NCBI GenBank assembly: GCA_003427395.1
Contig: BFEA01000436.1
Span: 429,497-474,040 of the forward strand
Origin: Chara braunii
Taxonomy: Eukaryota; Streptophyta; Charophyceae; Charales; Characeae
DNA length: 44,544 nucleotides
Direction: 5' to 3'
The notes below the pieces were generated by a model. That model had not been told where the DNA came from. It saw nothing but the letters and a program-made list of their open reading frames with translations, and made no database searches. Below are positions 20,160-30,689 of this stretch, one piece after another. A program made the position numbers and the translations under genes. Positions within the stretch are counted from its first letter, which is position 1. Each line of letters starts with the position of its first letter.

Positions 20160-21430
20160 TTTAAATTGGTACTCGCAAGCTATTAATTTCATGTTAAAAT
20201 CGCTATAGTTTGGGCCTGAACGGAACTTAGGATACGAGTAGTGAACCATAAGAATGCAATTGACAGGCCATAAATTGAACCTAAACCGGAGATTCAAGAC
20301 AGTCACTTACTGATCATGATGAATTAAGTGTGGATTCCATTGCACTTCCATAAATTTTGTAATGTAAAAGTCGTTACGGTTATAACATGAATTGTTGAAC
20401 TCTCGATTTCATCACACCTTGCTCAATTTTGTGTCAGCATTGAGTCGGACCTATTTTAGATGACATTGTGACTTGCATTAATTTATTGAAACTCAATCGA
20501 AGTGTGACTTTAAAGCAATCACACAGTAAACAAGATGGTTTAAGTATGGATTCCGTCGCACTTCGATTTATGCTTTAAATTTATGCACTAACTTAAAAGA
20601 CGTAAATGTTGTGACTTGCATAAATTCAAACTCAATCGAAGAGTAAACTTAAAGCCTTAGGCAATCACACGACAAACCAGATCATGGTTTAAGTACGATG
20701 GATTCCATCGCACTTCGATAATTTAATATGTACATACTTGAAGTTATTAAAAAATGTGTTCGATGTGATTCGAAGAGTAAAGGTCATTACATGGTGAACG
20801 AGATGGTTTAAGGATGGATTCCAACGCACTTCGATAATTTTGGACTCCATCACACTTCGACAATTTATGTTACTTAAAAGATGTAACTGGCATATCATTG
20901 TCATACATTGAAATTTACTCGAACAGTAGACGTAATGAGACACTGAACGACAGGGTCGTGAATGATCTCAAAGTCTGCATCACACTTCGATTAATTTCCT
21001 ATATCACTGAGCATTGAGTCAGACGTGCTACACATGACGTTGTGTGAAGCAGAAACTAGAAATCGATCGATAAGTCAATGCAATCACACGGTAAACAAGA
21101 TGGTTTATGTATGGATTCCGACGCACTTCGACAAATAATCATAAACTGATATAACATTGTCATATCAAACTGAAATTCACGTGAGTACCATGGATTCCGT
21201 CTCACTTCAAGAAACATCGTAATCATGAAAAATTAAAAGTTGAAAATTGTATTGACAATTAAAAGTTGAAAATTGTATCGACACGTGCAATAAATCGTAA
21301 ATGCAAGATTGAAGTACGTCTAAATTAAACGCTACAAACCAACTGTACATTGAATTGCGTCTAAATTAAACGCTACGAGCCGCAATAATCTAAACTTTCT
21401 AAAACGCTATCATTTACAAAATTTAAAGTT
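20160..21430. repeat. AT-rich tail with tandem repeats and 22-bp motifs (left)
   Basis: Noncoding. Degenerate units of about 120-220 bp, each with a block like AAACAAGATGGTTT, then a 22-bp motif of the flavour AAGTATGGATTCC / GTCGCACTT. Motifs are at 20326, 20542, 20810, 20836 and 21107, and 25-bp versions with three extra bases are at 20691 and 21183. A 24-bp direct repeat with AATTAAAAGTTGAAAATTGTAT lies near 21226-21275. A pair of GTCTAAATTAAACGCTAC segments is at 21318 and 21358. It may be subterminal transposase-binding sequence (inference). Confidence 0.7.
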
Positions 21431-21431
21431 C

Positions 21432-22330
21432 CTACCAACGTCCCCGCGTTCCATGAGCACCAAAACCGTATAAGGCATTCATTGACGACCCGAAAGCAAG
21501 GGTTTGTGGTTGTCCGTTCGTCGCCACCCTCGAGAACACCGAAATGTACTTCATCCTTACAAACCCACAGGCACCTACCAAGGACTTACCGATGGCGGTA
21601 AGCACACAACATGTCACTTGCTCTACCTCATGTCACTTATTAACCACATCAATTTCACCAGCAATCTCCAAATCGGATTATTCGTTCTCGTACAGAAGAC
21701 GCAAATTCTCCATGTTGCGACCATAGATTCTAAGCTGGTTGCAAGAAACTAGCATTACAGCATCCACCAAAGTCCGCTTTCGGTTTGAACATGCCACACA
21801 CAACACTCTGTAGAAGTCGGAATCGGCCACATACAACCGTATGCAACAATACGACACATCTTTTGGCCGTATTCCGGCACTGCGCAGCGGATATACTTCC
21901 AAAAACGGATTGTAGGATGCACAGTCCAACAACTCTTGTTTCAAGTCCGCAGGCCACACCCGATGTGACCTCGTGACGTTGTCTAGGCGAAGCTAAAACC
22001 GGTTATTCTCTTCCTGCCTGAGCGAGGCGCACAGGGACGGAAGTTGCCTGGCACCAATGATATAATGAGGTACTTTGATCAAGGTTTCCCACTCCATCGC
22101 GGAAACAAACTGTACTCCTTATGCGATGGATATTTCATTGCCAAGATCGCTCTATCCCATTCTGCCTCGGACCACTCATCGAGAGGCTTGTCCAAGAAGG
22201 GGACGACGCTCATCCACGGGTAGTTTTCGAACTCGTTTGTCATTGACTCGACAGTTTCAGTATCTCCTCCTCAACTACGTAATCCGTATGCACAAGGGTG
22301 AATGGGATACGCATAATCATGCCAATGGTC
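21432..22330 (-). pseudogene. Conserved element-encoded hypothetical protein, left
   Basis: Reading frames interrupted by stops but alignable to 39770-40572. Recognisable stretches: DLKQELLDCASYNPFLEVYP, SAGIRPKDVSY, VDAVMLVSCNQLRIYGRNME and TCCVLTAIGKSLVGACGF. The repeated cysteines and the LRIYGRNMENLRLLYE helix are conserved between copies, which supports a real ancestral protein of about 270 residues. I do not recognise the family. It is encoded just downstream of the transposase-like gene on the same strand, so it is probably a second element protein. Confidence 0.55.
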
Positions 22331-22587
22331 CATGACTCCTATCGCACTCCCTACACAAGACATGAAATGCAAACACAAATGAAAATGAAATGTCGAAATA
22401 GTAAAAAAATCGGCTTCATGATGAACTTCACTTCGGAAATTGTTGAACCATCACCCAACCATCTTTAAAAATTCAACCGTAGACCATATACAAAATTCTC
22501 CACGCAAAATCATCGCGAAAATAATATGCTCCCTTCTGAATTGTCGTCCGTCCAAACAGTTATTTTCAAAAATCTCACTCCCTCACT
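22331..22587. other. Short intergenic stretch
   Basis: Contains AAACACAAATGAAAATGAAATG and an AT-rich part also present, inverted, at 39480-39730. No gene. Confidence 0.5.
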
Positions 22588-24990
22588 CTATCGGGCGGAC
22601 TTGCACTCGTCGCTCTTGTCCCCTCCATCTACACTCCCTTCACCAGATGGACTCAGATCTAGAAGTGCAGCTTCAGCATTCAGTCGAACACAGGAAGGAA
22701 TGACAAGTCCAATCGTGAATGGTTTTGTACCTCGGAATGGTCTCTCCCCACCAAAAGTGATCGAGTCAGCATTCTGCCATTGTGTCTGCTCAGTCATTTT
22801 CCATCGTTTTTCCCATGCATTCTCATACAGTTGTTCGAGCGACTTTGCTCTCCCAGTCGACACCCAATATTCCACTAGCACTTGAATATAATTCTGCGAA
22901 TCTTTTTCAACAACCACCCGAGAAAGAGCTTTGCCCACCCAGATTGACACACCGCTGGACAAATCATCGTCGGAGGGGCGAAGGATAAGAAAAGTGCCCA
23001 CGTCAACATGCACGAGGGGGTCGAAACTAGTCTTCAGACGATCTTTTCTTCGTCCAACAAACAGGGGTTCCCTGTCGTCGATGTTGACAGTGCGAGGAGA
23101 AGGTTGTTGATCGCTTTTGAGCAGCAGTGGTCTTGGCCAGAAACTTTCCAGAGATTGTGAGGACAACCCGTTGGCGATGATCTCATCCCCACGTTTGATG
23201 ACCTTCTCCCAGTAACACAAAACTCTTTTTCTCCTACTCACCTCATGGTCGTTGTAAGTGCAGCACGTTGACCGCCTGCTCTCCAGCAACTCGCGGAATC
23301 GAATAACCCCATTTTTGTTGTTACAATAGTCATTTCGAGGAATTGGTTGCACCGGAGGCGGGTCAAACGGCCACGAAGGACCTGCATAACTTTCATCGGG
23401 GTTTTGATTGAACCAATAAATCGGACCTTCCTCGGGCAACAAGTTGTCGTCATCGCAAAACTCCTTGTACAACATGCCCGGATTATCTCCAACCTTCAAA
23501 AATTTAAGCAACTACGGTTTCGAAATACCAGTAATGTCTGACGCAACGCACGGGTCTACTATACTAATCCAATCTGCTATCGTATCGAGGAAAATACATT
23601 TGGGAGGTTTTTTGTGGGATTGCTCTATGAGCTCGAAGAACTCGTTCATAGTATAAGCGTCTATGTCTTTTAATTTCTTCGAGAAAACGTTGAAAGTAGC
23701 GTCAACGTCTATATGGGTATGTCCCACCAGCATGAAATTTATTTCTACTTCTTGGAAAACTTTGAACTTAACCAAGAGTGCAGCTAGCGCACATATGTAC
23801 TTGTTCTTGTTTTCCCGCCAACAATTATCTGCTTGAATGCGCAAAAACGGTGGCAATGGCGTCCCACTCCCTTGAATTTCGACAAGGGTTCTCATAACAC
23901 AAGTAGCGACCGTCTTCGAATCGTGTTTGAAATACGGAAACCACGTGTATACATATATACTAGGGTTTCTACCGTGTGCAATGACGCCTGTCAGATTCGT
24001 CTTCATAATCATCTCGTGCCTAAGTGCTTTCAAGTAGTTTGGCTGACCAATATGGGGGATAGTTGTCTTCTTCTGATCCATGCCGTTAATGATGAGGCAC
24101 AAACACTCGTTCGGACGGACCATCGAATCAGTTTTCGCTCGACTATAGTCTAATCTGTGTTCAACTTGCCTCCTTTGGTGAACTTTCATATCCTCTCGAG
24201 CTTGTTCTCGATCTCGAGGAAGAGAAGCATATTGTATACGTTCCTTCAGTTCATGACAGACGGCGCACTTCGTGAACGTGTTAGAGTGCGTGCGGGAAAC
24301 GTGGAAAAAATGTTTCCGCCATAATTTATAAAAGTTGGATTCAGACACGACAGCAAGGCCAACGGCCAGAAAGTCTGATTTGATGGATTCATAAATTGAT
24401 CTCTTCATAAAAGCAGCCGGGAGTCGAAACTTCAGTCTGGAAACCCCACCTTCGTTAACCACCTCATTCGGCATGCTATTTGCATGACACTCGATGAACG
24501 TTCTAATGCTGGCAAGCATGGCGACCGTATTTTTGGTTGGCCGATATCTACCCGTCAGGCCATGCTCGGAACACACATAGCCATTGTCGAAACGTTTTTT
24601 GTAGCTGTAAAACGTATTATGTGAGACACCGAGTACATTGCACTACGCCTTGACGCACATTGAACGTTCCAACTCCACAGGGCGGACACGTTTTTGTCCA
24701 CCCTCATTTACTGTGAAATCCTTAATACTACCGGACTCTTACTGTACAGTCCTTGTCTAACCTTTCACACTTCCTCAAGCGACACGTCGTAACAACATCG
24801 AGCCTTGCAACATGCCATGCTGCGTACCATGAGCAGTCTTTTTTCGGACAGCATATTTCTCGCTCTTTTGTACCGTTCTTTTCTCCTAGCGTTCCTATTA
24901 GCCATGCTAAACATTCGTCTTTCGCCTGGCAGAGGTGCGAGCAAAATCTCTAGTATCGCCCTTCTCTTTGTATCACCCCTGTCAGACGCT
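22588..24990 (-). pseudogene. DUF7869-type transposase-like protein, left copy
   Basis: A large gene broken only by point stops. The start lies near 24990. A Cys cluster CCKARCC and a helix-turn-like segment (VCSEHGL preceded by YSYKKRF) come first, then CAVCHELK, then GMDQKK, IQADNCWRENKNK and GHTHIDVDATF. The last three fit a D-D-D/E RNase-H-like transposase core: residues 167, 250 and 290/292 counted from 24576. The C-terminal part (23511-22588) has DDDLSSGVSIWVGKAL and an IQVLVEYW strand, a small beta-barrel-like end. Stops: TAG 24643-24645 (Tyr on the right), TAG 23512-23514 (His on the right), TGA near 24760. DUF7869 assignment is from the GHTHxDxD signature. The catalytic role is inferred. 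Confidence 0.75.
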
Positions 24991-25031
24991 TCCGACCCAG
25001 ACTGGCTTTGAATTGGAATCGCAACATCACT

Positions 25032-25325
25032 TCACACTTGTGTTCGACTCGCCCGTGTTGTCGAAAGTTCCTCCGAAGAATAGTCGGTGGCAACCAACTT
25101 CGTACTACCGGAGCTAGCACGAAGCAAAAGTCTACTGGAAGAGGATTGTTGTCCAGAAGAGTAATCAGTGACTACCAACTTCTCACTCTCGTCATCAGAT
25201 GTTGCGAAAGAAGCACCCATTGGCACGCAACTGCTGTGCGCTGAAGTTGTGGGGTGCACCTCGTCAGGAATGTGGAACTCGATCCGGGAGGTAGACGGTT
25301 TTTCGCCCGCGGACGATGTCGCCAA
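25032..25325 (-). CDS. Serine-rich N-terminal ORF of the DUF7869 element (left)
   Basis: A 97-codon frame, conserved with 36773-37047: SRIEFHIPDEVHPTTSAHSS and SFATSDDESEKLVVTDYSS. It ends at TGA (25032-25034). The aligned codon is also TGA on the right (37045-37047), so the stop may be genuine, or it may lie within an unrecognised intron ahead of the transposase-like frame. Acidic/Ser-rich, no domain recognised. Confidence 0.45.
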   Translation of the reverse strand: MATSSAGEKPSTSRIEFHIPDEVHPTTSAHSSCVPMGASFATSDDESEKLVVTDYSSGQQSSSSRLLLRASSGSTKLVATDYSSEELSTTRASRTQV

Positions 25326-25326
25326 A

Positions 25327-25689
25327 TCCGTAGGCAGTTGGATGCAACCTCCAAAGCTCTCACGAAAAGTGAGACTTCGTTTTCAGGGGAAAGTTGCAGT
25401 GGACTGTTGGAACGACGAACTGCACGAAGAGCTCGTCGGGGCCAATTCCAGGTGTTGTAGCTGGTAATGCAAGTCGATGGCTTGTTCAGTTTCCATAGCC
25501 CGGTTCATGCGGCCGTTCGCCGAGCCGTCTTTCGCGCCGTCATGTAACCGCTGGTGCAGCGGATGCGATTCCCATCAGCGAAATTGATTAAACTCTCCAG
25601 TGCGGATTGAACGGGTCATTCAAATTCGTCTCCACACCCTGCAAATTTGCAAAACAGCGGAGCAAATTGTAAGCACGATTACTAAAGAA
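25327..25689. other. Proximal end of left DUF7869 element
   Basis: Reverse complement aligns to 36440-36770. No separate gene. The segment AATTTGCAAAACAGCGGAGC has its counterpart at about 36455-36475. Confidence 0.5.
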
Positions 25690-25857
25690 NNNNNNNNNNN
25701 NNNNNNNNNNNNNNNNNNNNNNNNNNNNNNNNNNNNNNNNNNNNNNNNNNNNNNNNNNNNNNNNNNNNNNNNNNNNNNNNNNNNNNNNNNNNNNNNNNNN
25801 NNNNNNNNNNNNNNNNNNNNNNNNNNNNNNNNNNNNNNNNNNNNNNNNNNNNNNNNN
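25690..25857. other. Assembly gap (168 N)
   Basis: Run of N. It is followed at once by 19 C (25858-25876). On the right copy the corresponding place holds a G-rich stretch with 12 consecutive G (36397-36408). The gap therefore probably reflects a homopolymer that broke the assembly, and its true length is unknown. ORFs that cross it are meaningless. Confidence 0.95.
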
Positions 25858-25875
25858 CCCCCCCCCCCCCCCCCC

Positions 25876-28800
25876 CTACAACCAAATTGCCGCACATGGA
25901 AGGCGCGATTTGGCAGATAGGTGGCACGAACGATTTGACAAACCGCAACATGCGAAGTGCGCCGACATCCGAATTTTGCAGAGATCGAAGTCCTTTGAAT
26001 GCATTAATTGCATGTGCCGAAGGGCAGCCGAATTTTTCTTGCATCGACTCCGGCGTTAAGAATTGCGCCAATAGAAAACGGAGACACCCTTCCCCTTTTT
26101 GCTTTTTATACTTTTATAGTTGGACGTTGAAGTCCGTAGCAGCTGTCAAAGTCAAACCCCTTGACCTTTTTAAAGGCCCCCGTAGATAGAACTCAGCTGC
26201 TACAAAGGGCCTTGGCCCGCCCACCCGTCACTCCCGGAGGTAGCTGAAGAAGGTAGGTACCACAACCGTCTTGGCGGTTGTTTAGCATCGAGAGGCAAGT
26301 CCCTCAAGGCGCGTGTCAGCCGACACTTGAGTGTCGAATGAGACCCTCTACAACGCTGAGGGCCACACGAGTATGGACAACATATAACATGCCATCGCTT
26401 CGGCAGCTTGCGAACTCATGCATGGCTAGTCGTTATGAGGAAGCCTGTGTGCGGCCCACATTAATAGATGTCTACCTCGCGCTGCCAGCAAGTGGTTGTT
26501 GATATTTGGTTATGGGTCGGACACCCCATGGGCCAGTCGTGAATCTTTGTTGTTAATTTGTCGACCCATTTTGTTTGGTGTTGCTTGACTTGCGCCCAGG
26601 AGGACGTGTACTATCGAGAGTTAGACGTGCACAAGGAACGGTCCAATTGTCGCGGATCACAGAAGTCCGCTGGGATCCGAACTTGGCAGAAATTGAATCG
26701 ACGGCGAACCGGTCATCAATCGATCGCCGTGAACTGACTGTCGGCCAATCATCATTACGAATGTAAGGCTATGAGAGGTTGGAGACAAGAGAAAACATGG
26801 CTTAATGACCCTCAGACGACCCCCACAAACCCCGACTAACTGCACATCGATTTGAAGGCTGTGTGTTGGGACTCCAAGCCTTTGCAGCCCGCACGGCTTT
26901 GACATCGAAGCGCCTTCGCACGAGAACGACAATAATGACTGCCACCGTCAGCAACCCCTATATACCCGAGCTTGATTGCGCACCCATAGCTCACCGACAA
27001 CGAAAACACACGGGACGGACGAGGCCGCGGAAAAGGACGGTTAGCATCACCTGGAACTGAAAGCTCGCCGTGATCCGAACTTGGTGGTTGTTGATGGCGC
27101 CATGAACGTGTTCACGCTTTGCCGCTGTTCTAAAGAAAGGCTAGCCGTGGGTGCACCACCTTACAAAGCGTCGCAGCGCGGCCCCCAAGAGACGCCTATA
27201 AACACCGATTCTCCCTATCGACTAAACGAGCCCGTGCGGTGTTCGAGTCACAACTATCACAATACGCGCTGAGCCACGACGGGCATAATTTGTCCCTGTC
27301 CGAGTCACAAGTGTCCTAATCCGCGCTGATTTTGACAGGTATCGGTAGAACAGCGTGTGGAACTCCAAGATCTAGCCGGCGTGGACAAGAAAAATACAAC
27401 CATGGCTGAAAGACCCCCCTGGAACCCCAACAAATCTCCATTCATGTAATCGACAAGGCGATCTCCGACTTCCGCGATGGCAACGTCAACACATGACCGC
27501 GCGAACAGCAAATCACGCTGAGGCACAAGCATGTCAGCGTCTAAACTACATGTATCGCGATGCTTGCTTTTCTTGGAGGGCAACGAAGAACGACGGCAGA
27601 CCGGAAATGAACCCGGCCACTGACACCGTTGTCAACCCCAATAAACCCCTATAAGGGCAACTCACAAGGCGAGCACTTTTGCGCACCACTAGGCCTCCGC
27701 CAATCAAAACACATGGGAAAGTCCAAGCCGTTGAAAACGATGGTCAGATTTACAGGGAGTCTCAAAGTCCGCCGGGATCCGAACTGAGCGGGTGCCGGAG
27801 TAGCAAGGAAATGGTTTTCGCGCGATCTGTGCCAGTGGAAGGGAGGGTCAGCGGGTGCATACAAGGAACGCTATGTGTGGGCGCACAAAAGGAAGGCTCT
27901 GCTGCTCTGAAGTGTCTGTTGGACGAGAGCACGCACAGAAGAAAGGGCAGAGGTGGATGCACCACCTTACAAATCGGCGTAGTGCGACCCCAAATTGATC
28001 CCTATAAACAATCGATTCTCCCCATCGTCAAAGCGAGCTTGTGCGGTGTTCTAGTCACAGCTACCAGTAGAAGAGCTCGTGAAACTCGTACATCTCCGCG
28101 ATGCGGACAAGAAAAATGTAGAAATGGATAAAAGCCCCCCCCTGCAACGCCTACAAACCCCGATTTGTCTAGCCGACAAGGCGACACTCATTACTCGCGC
28201 TGGCAACGACGTGTGACAGTGTGAACCGGAAAGCACGCCGAAACACGAGCATGTCTGCGACAAGACTCCACGCATCGCGACGGTTAAACCCCTTGGAGGG
28301 CAACAAAGATCGACGGCAGACCGACAACGGACCCGGCCACTGTCACCGACGGCAACCCCCATAAACCCCTACAAGGGCATTTCACAAGGCGAGCAATTTT
28401 GCGCACCCCCAGTCCTCTCGCAATCAACTTACATGCGAAGGTCCAGGCCTCCGGCAAAGGACGGTTAGATTTGCGCGGATCCTCAAAGTCCGCCGGGGTC
28501 CGAACTTGGAGGGTCCCAGTACAGCGAGTAACAGGTTTTCGTGCGGCTGCAGCTATTTTAAAGGTGGTTGACGGCTGCACAGAAGGCAGGCTATGCGTGG
28601 GTGCACCAGATCTCGGAACGGCTCATTGCCGCCCGCAACCGGCCCCCACAAACCCCGATTATCTGTGCCCTCACTGCGGATTTCTGTGGCATGAAATTTG
28701 TCCGAATCAGTGTGGGAATTTGGCTGCTTGCAAGCTCCGGATCACGACGGACTTCGAGGTCTGCGTCATGTTCGCCACATCAGGGGTTCCAACGATCGCA

Positions 28801-30070
28801 CGAACACGTTCATCGTTGTGCCTGCTATAGCTGGAAATGGAACCAAACTGCAAGTGGCCACAGTCCTGCGACCACTGGCACCGCCGGCAACCCCCACAAA
28901 CCCCTATAAGGCAATTATAAAAGCGAGCACTTTTGCGCACCCAAAGGCCTCTGATAATCAGAACACATGCGATAGTCCAGACCGTTGAAAAAGGCCGTTA
29001 AATTTACAAGTGGCGAGGAACCAGTTTCTGCGCGGCATGTCGGATATTGGAAGGGTTGGTCAGAAAGTGCACAGAAGGAACGCTATGCGTGGCTGCACGG
29101 TTAGGGAGGCCCTTCTGCTCCTTACAAATGTCTGTTGGACGAGAGCACGCATAGAAGAAAGGTTAGTCGTAGGTGCACCACGTTAGAAATAGGCGCAGCG
29201 CGGCCCCCAATAGACCCCTATAGACACCGATTCTCCCCATCGACAAAGCGAGGTCGTGCGGTAATTCAGTCACAGATGTTGTGATCCACAATGATATTGA
29301 CGGTTATCAGCAGCACAGCTGGTGGGACTCGAAGTTCTTCGAGGCGCTGAAAAGAAAAATATGACCACGGCTGGTGGACCCCCCTGCAACCCCATCAAAC
29401 CACGATTCGTCCGGTTGACAAGGCGAGGTCTATTCGCTTGCTGCCAACGTCGACATATGACAGCGCGAACTGCAAAGCGCGCCGGGACACGGGAATGTCA
29501 GCAACCAGATTGCACGCATGTCGATGACGACACCACCATCGGCAACCCCCTTAAACCCCTATAAGGCAATTCTCAAGGTTAGCACTTTTGCACACCCAAA
29601 GGTCTTTGGCGACCAAAACAGATGAGAAAGTCTAGGCCGTTGGAAAGGGCGGTTAGATTCACATCGAACCTCAAAGTCCGCTGGGATCCAAACTTGGCGG
29701 TCGTCGGAGTAGCAAGGAACCGGTTTCTGCGCGATAACTCGCATATTGGACGGGCTGGTCAGCGGGAAACACGACGGTGGAGCTGTTTCGTGCGCCGTTG
29801 CAGAGGTCGTACTGTTGGACGAGCGCCTTCTGAAATCCACATCTAAGCGTCAGTGGACCGAAGCAAAACCCTTTGTTAAGTACCCTCAAACAACCCCTAC
29901 AAACCCCAATTATTCCCACGAACAAGGCGAGCTCGCACTCGGGCAATGCTAGGTTTACCGCCAGGACCATGGAGTTCAACGAAATTCGCCAAGATCTGAA
30001 CTTGCCGGCGGCTTCACAGAGTGACCACGAACGAGTGCCAACCGCGAAGTCCTCTCGGATCCGAACTTGC
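25876..30070 (+). repeat. Satellite-like arm, right copy
   Basis: 25876-26790 mirrors 20088-19210. From about 26930 the sequence becomes a degenerate tandem array. The block GGCAACCCCCATAAACCCCT followed by ATAAGGGCA and GCGAGCACTTTTGCGCACC recurs at about 26950 (partial), 27630, 28352, 28890 and 29542, spacing roughly 530-725 bp. Most units hold one 22-bp motif: 26663, 27061, 27765, 28486, 28732 (23 bp), 29675, 29982 and 30047, and there is one at 25955. No conserved gene; short ORFs are frame-inconsistent between units. Confidence 0.7.
26102..26110 (-). promoter_or_regulatory. TATA box-like element (right arm)
   Basis: Minus-strand TATAAAAAG, mirror of 19873-19881, with the same neighbours (the AAAACGGAGA block and the GGTCAAGGGGTTTGACTTTG block). 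It points back toward the gap. Confidence 0.4.
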
Positions 30071-30689
30071 CAGCGATTGGTGCGTGTCGATCGAAAGCAA
30101 GACACGTTTTGTTTTTGCTGCGGGCCCTGCGATTGGACTGTTTTTTGCGGCAACGCCAATCGAAGGACAGCCATGTAGCCATGACTCCCAAAAGACCCCT
30201 GTAGACCATGATTAATTTCCGTCTGGGTGGGCCACACAGGAAAGGGAACGCCCGCGCGGTCGCGAAGAGCAAAGAACACGGCAGATTTGCTTTGTGTCAT
30301 ATCGCTCGCTGGCACAAGAAGCGTGTGATTTCAGCGATGCGGTCGAAATAGCGCACGTTTGCAGGAACACGACAATAATCACCTGAGCAGCTCGCGACTT
30401 CGCATGCGCCAAATTGCAAGTCCGCCGGGATCCGAACTTCGTGTTATCGCCCTCGCACGGTGGCAACTGGCAGGGCGTTCGGAGCTATCGACCCCACCCA
30501 CGAAAGCTGGAAACCCTGTCCCGCAGAAGCTAGTCATCAGGGCAATGGGGGACGCCGTTGTAACTGCAAGCGCGAAACCAATAACCGCCAACCAAAAAAC
30601 GGCGAGTCGCGTGTGATTACCTGGCGAAAAGGGAAGTTCGGATACCGACGAACTACAACAATCATGCGTTGTGCTCTCCCCACGGCCAC
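30071..30689. other. Unassigned sequence before the truncated methyltransferase copy
   Basis: No gene supported. Holds a perfect-arm 22-bp motif at 30418-30439 and a decayed one at 30634-30655. Homology to the left methyltransferase gene begins only 35 bp after the second motif. Confidence 0.5.

Larger units (their letters stand above)
20133..25689 (-). mobile_element. DUF7869-type element, left copy
   Basis: One end is at 20133-20158, a one-mismatch reverse complement of the 28-bp terminal repeat seen at both ends of the right copy. The other end is lost in the assembly gap. Content read on the minus strand: Ser-rich N-terminal ORF, transposase-like gene, a second hypothetical gene, then an AT-rich tail with tandem repeats and 22-bp motifs. 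It sits between two inverted satellite arms. The order and most of the sequence match 36329-41957. Confidence 0.7.

Noticed and set aside
25600-26071. ORFs that cross the N run
   Set aside because: They depend on undefined bases.
26930-30000. Telomere-like AAACCCC blocks
   Set aside because: They occur singly in each 530-725 bp unit, not as short tandem telomeric repeats.
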